A stretch of 6,507 bases of DNA from contig SLFF01000004.1 in NCBI GenBank assembly GCA_007124395.1, positions 1 to 6,507 of the forward strand, read 5' to 3'. Under the pieces are notes generated by a model. That model saw nothing but the letters and a program-made list of their open reading frames with translations. It did no database searches and was not told the origin of the DNA. Positions 5,965 to 6,507 of the stretch are shown piece by piece. The DNA comes from Thermomicrobiaceae bacterium. GTDB lineage: Bacteria > Chloroflexota > Chloroflexia > Thermomicrobiales > Thermomicrobiaceae. The position numbers and the translations under genes are program-made. Each line of letters begins with the position of its first letter. Position 1 is the stretch's first letter.

Positions 5965-6507
5965 TCAATCTATCACGTCATACCCGAGATCCTGCGATTT
6001 TCCTTGCAGCGCAAGTTCCCGGCCGTGTTCGATCAGCTCAGCACCCGGGATACTCACCTGCTCGCCGATCTCGGCAAAATAGAAGATCACCTCCCGGATC
6101 GGCCTGCCCGTCACTCGCCCGGCCGCATAGGCGTAGACGGCAGCCTGTCCGCGATAGCTGCGCTCGACTCTGGCCTGGATCTGATCGGCATCGACCCGAT
6201 CGCTTTTGAAATCGACCACAACGATCTCGTCATTGTCATAGAACACCAGGTCCATCTGACCCTGCACCAGCCCGCCTTCAGCATCGAGCCCGTAGCCGAA
6301 CTCGACCTCCTGCACCAGTTCTGCAGAAGATCTGGCTCGCTGCATCAAATCGCTCTCAAGGATCCGCTCGACCATCTGGCCTACCCGCATCCGGGAGTGA
6401 TCATCGTTCCGGGAGATCCGGGCCTCATCCATGGCACTATCGACAAGCCCGCGGACCGTATCGTCAAAGGAGCTATGTAATCGCAGATCGATCTGCTCCA
6501 TCGCTCC
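5965..6507 (-). CDS. PD-(D/E)XK nuclease C-terminal domain, probably the 3' end of addA (partial at right edge)
   Basis: At least 180 residues are encoded, and the frame is still open at the window edge, so the 5' part is missing. The visible part matches the RecB-type nuclease domain that ends AddA/UvrD-like helicase-nucleases. Numbering from the internal ATG at 6501, it has QEVEF (64-68), GQMDLVF with Asp84, VVDFKSD with Asp97 and Lys99, and the RGQAAVYAYA motif with Gln119 and Tyr123. These are the E/D...D-x-K...QxxxY elements of the PD-(D/E)XK fold (RecB-family), so the nuclease should be active. In AddAB the complex resects double-strand breaks for recombination. A ribosome site two bases before the ATG at 6501 is too close, which favours an internal methionine over a stand-alone 178-residue protein. 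I cannot exclude a small single-domain nuclease. It is the most upstream visible member of the minus-strand run. Confidence 0.78.
   Translation of the reverse strand, partial: GAMEQIDLRLHSSFDDTVRGLVDSAMDEARISRNDDHSRMRVGQMVERILESDLMQRARSSAELVQEVEFGYGLDAEGGLVQGQMDLVFYDNDEIVVVDFKSDRVDADQIQARVERSYRGQAAVYAYAAGRVTGRPIREVIFYFAEIGEQVSIPGAELIEHGRELALQGKSQDLGYDVID

Noticed and set aside
5961..5968. TTGATCAA 8-bp palindrome at the nuclease stop codon
   Set aside because: An isolated 8-bp palindrome is expected by chance at this length. It has no repeat partner and no flanking extension.
1..6507. Search for CRISPR repeats, tRNA or rRNA genes, insertion-sequence ends, toxin-antitoxin or phage-defence modules
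   Set aside because: I found no spaced direct repeats, tRNA-like cloverleaf, terminal inverted repeats with a transposase, or defence-type gene pair. The nuclease domain is better explained as AddA repair machinery.

Overview
The window is GC-rich bacterial chromosomal DNA (about 60% GC by eye), densely packed with short intergenic gaps, near-canonical Shine-Dalgarno sites and some GTG/TTG starts. A luciferase-like oxidoreductase of the F420 type and an AddA-like nuclease domain would fit a Chloroflexota (Thermomicrobia-like) or actinobacterial genome. This placement is inference from gene content only and is not firm. There are no tRNA or rRNA genes, CRISPR arrays, insertion sequences, phage genes or attachment sites.

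Layout from left to right: (1) a gene-free leader with a possible promoter, then a plus-strand metallo-beta-lactamase-fold hydrolase of the glyoxalase II type (151-786). (2) A small minus-strand gene of unknown function (783-1031), convergent with the hydrolase; the two stop codons share a CTAG and a hairpin lies at the junction. (3) A 226-bp divergent intergenic region with inverted repeats and weak promoter-like elements. (4) A plus-strand pair, nadC (quinolinate phosphoribosyltransferase) and a Nudix hydrolase, overlapping by ATGA. (5) A 143-bp gap, then a 12-helix MFS transporter (2750-4102). (6) A minus-strand run convergent with the transporter. In transcription order it is the C-terminal end of a PD-(D/E)XK nuclease protein, probably AddA, running off the right edge; then a class I SAM-dependent methyltransferase; then an LLM-family flavin/F420-dependent oxidoreductase. 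A 22-bp near-perfect palindrome sits between the transporter and the oxidoreductase.

Functional reading: nadC is the only gene whose reaction can be stated with near certainty (NAD de novo synthesis). The coupled Nudix enzyme plausibly acts on a nucleotide metabolite, possibly in NAD turnover, but its substrate cannot be read from the sequence. The nuclease, methyltransferase and oxidoreductase look co-transcribed (gaps of about 21 and 44 nt) without an obvious shared pathway. I see mostly ordinary housekeeping and accessory metabolism and no convincing undescribed multi-gene system. The points most worth a second look are the unrecognised 82-residue protein, the nadC upstream palindromes and start codon, and the hairpins at both convergent junctions.
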